Shown: piece after piece, positions 63,446 through 64,000 of the stretch | How positions within the stretch are numbered: position 1 is the first letter of the stretch | Layout of the letters: the number at the start of each line of letters is the position of its first letter | Source: Siphonodentalium dalli | Lineage: Eukaryota > Mollusca > Scaphopoda > Gadilida > Siphonodentaliidae | Direction of reading: 5' to 3' | Length of the DNA: 64,000 nucleotides | Assembly (NCBI GenBank): GCA_032622095.1 | Contig: CP136069.1 | Coordinates: 159,889,043 to 159,953,042 of the forward strand | Position numbers and translations under genes: made by a program | Notes under the pieces: model-generated | The model's input: only the letters and a program-made list of their open reading frames with translations | What the model was told of the DNA's origin: nothing | Database searches by the model: none

Positions 63446-63591
63446 ACAGTGTAATATTAAGAACTGTTTTATAATTCAAAATCCATGAGAGAATCAACAC
63501 CAGGTCATATCAATGGATGAAATCGTTCAAAGAACTATCGTGACAGATCTAAATTCAGCCATAAGATAGGAACAACACCAGGTCACATTAA

Positions 63592-63974
63592 CCCTTTACC
63601 CAACAGAACGACCCTGTGCCAATTCATTCTCTTATATATGCGAGTCGACCATGGGTCGCCTCGCATATATAAGAGAATGCATTGGCTTAACACATTAAAA
63701 ATTATAAAATTGTTAAAGAATGTAAGAAAAAATGGTAAAAAGTGTTAAAAAAAAGATTTTTTTTAGGCCAATGCATTCTCTTATATATGCGAGGCGACCT
63801 ATGGTCGACTCGCATATATAAGAGAATGCATTGGCACAGGGTATAACTGTAACCATCACAATGTGGTCAAGGAGCCGGTTCCAATGATATCCATATTTGT
63901 ATGGTTCTATTGAGACAGACCGAAGATATTTTAGGCTGTTGAAGCTTTATTTGGCCGGTTTGTTGGGTAAAGGG
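63592..63974 (+). mobile_element. TTAA-flanked double-hairpin MITE, type 1
   Basis: TTAA at 63588-63591 and 63975-63978; ends CCCTTTACCCAACAG and TTTGTTGGGTAAAGGG. Lies 150 bp past the USP14 stop, possibly within the 3' UTR. Sequence equals the reverse complement of 33263-33655 and 42971-43362 with minor changes. Confidence 0.87.
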
Positions 63975-64000
63975 TTAATGGATGAAATCGTTCAGTACTA

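Overview
The window reads as intron-rich, AT-rich, repeat-packed animal DNA. One recognisable host gene crosses most of it on the + strand: an orthologue of USP14 (Ubp6), the proteasome-bound ubiquitin-specific protease. I traced 18 coding exons from 10078 to 63445. They join in phase into a 506-codon frame with a ubiquitin-like domain, the catalytic Cys at residue 114, His at 429, Asp at 445, and a stop at 63443-63445. About 1.5 kb of coding sequence is spread over 53 kb. The repeat types (tandem-core 'AGCTCAAC' elements, 'gggggtata...gtctgtccg' elements, many hairpin MITEs) are what I would expect of a mollusc or another spiralian. That is an inference from repeat style; no species can be named.

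Layout. 1-9.6 kb: no host gene recognised, only transposon-derived sequence, including a 1.7-kb TA-flanked element at 1830-3520 whose inverted, nearly identical copy lies at 10502-12161. 9.6-10.1 kb: a possible head-to-head promoter with an ETS-type site, a candidate minus-strand first exon and USP14 exon 1. 10.1-19.8 kb: USP14 intron 1, with Harbinger-like, hAT, piggyBac-like and Penelope-like insertions. 19.8-63.4 kb: exons 2-18 separated by introns made largely of transposable elements. These include a decayed hAT transposase gene (28227-31016), a Harbinger-like element with two unrecognised convergent reading frames (37122-38352), a Tigger/pogo element (47481-48810), and a Mutator-like MITE with a perfect 9-bp target duplication nested in a long-TIR element (51430-51899 within 50331-53151). 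63.4-64 kb: 3' flank with another TTAA-flanked hairpin element.

The coding logic is simple: a single deubiquitinase that trims ubiquitin chains on the proteasome. The unusual material is in the introns. Families of hairpin elements share modules, elements are nested with readable target duplications, and tandem-core elements with 2, 6 and 11 repeat units sit in three introns, in two cases about 10 bp from a USP14 splice site. Element boundaries rest on inverted ends and target duplications read by eye. Family names that rest only on target-site length or TIR style are marked as inference.
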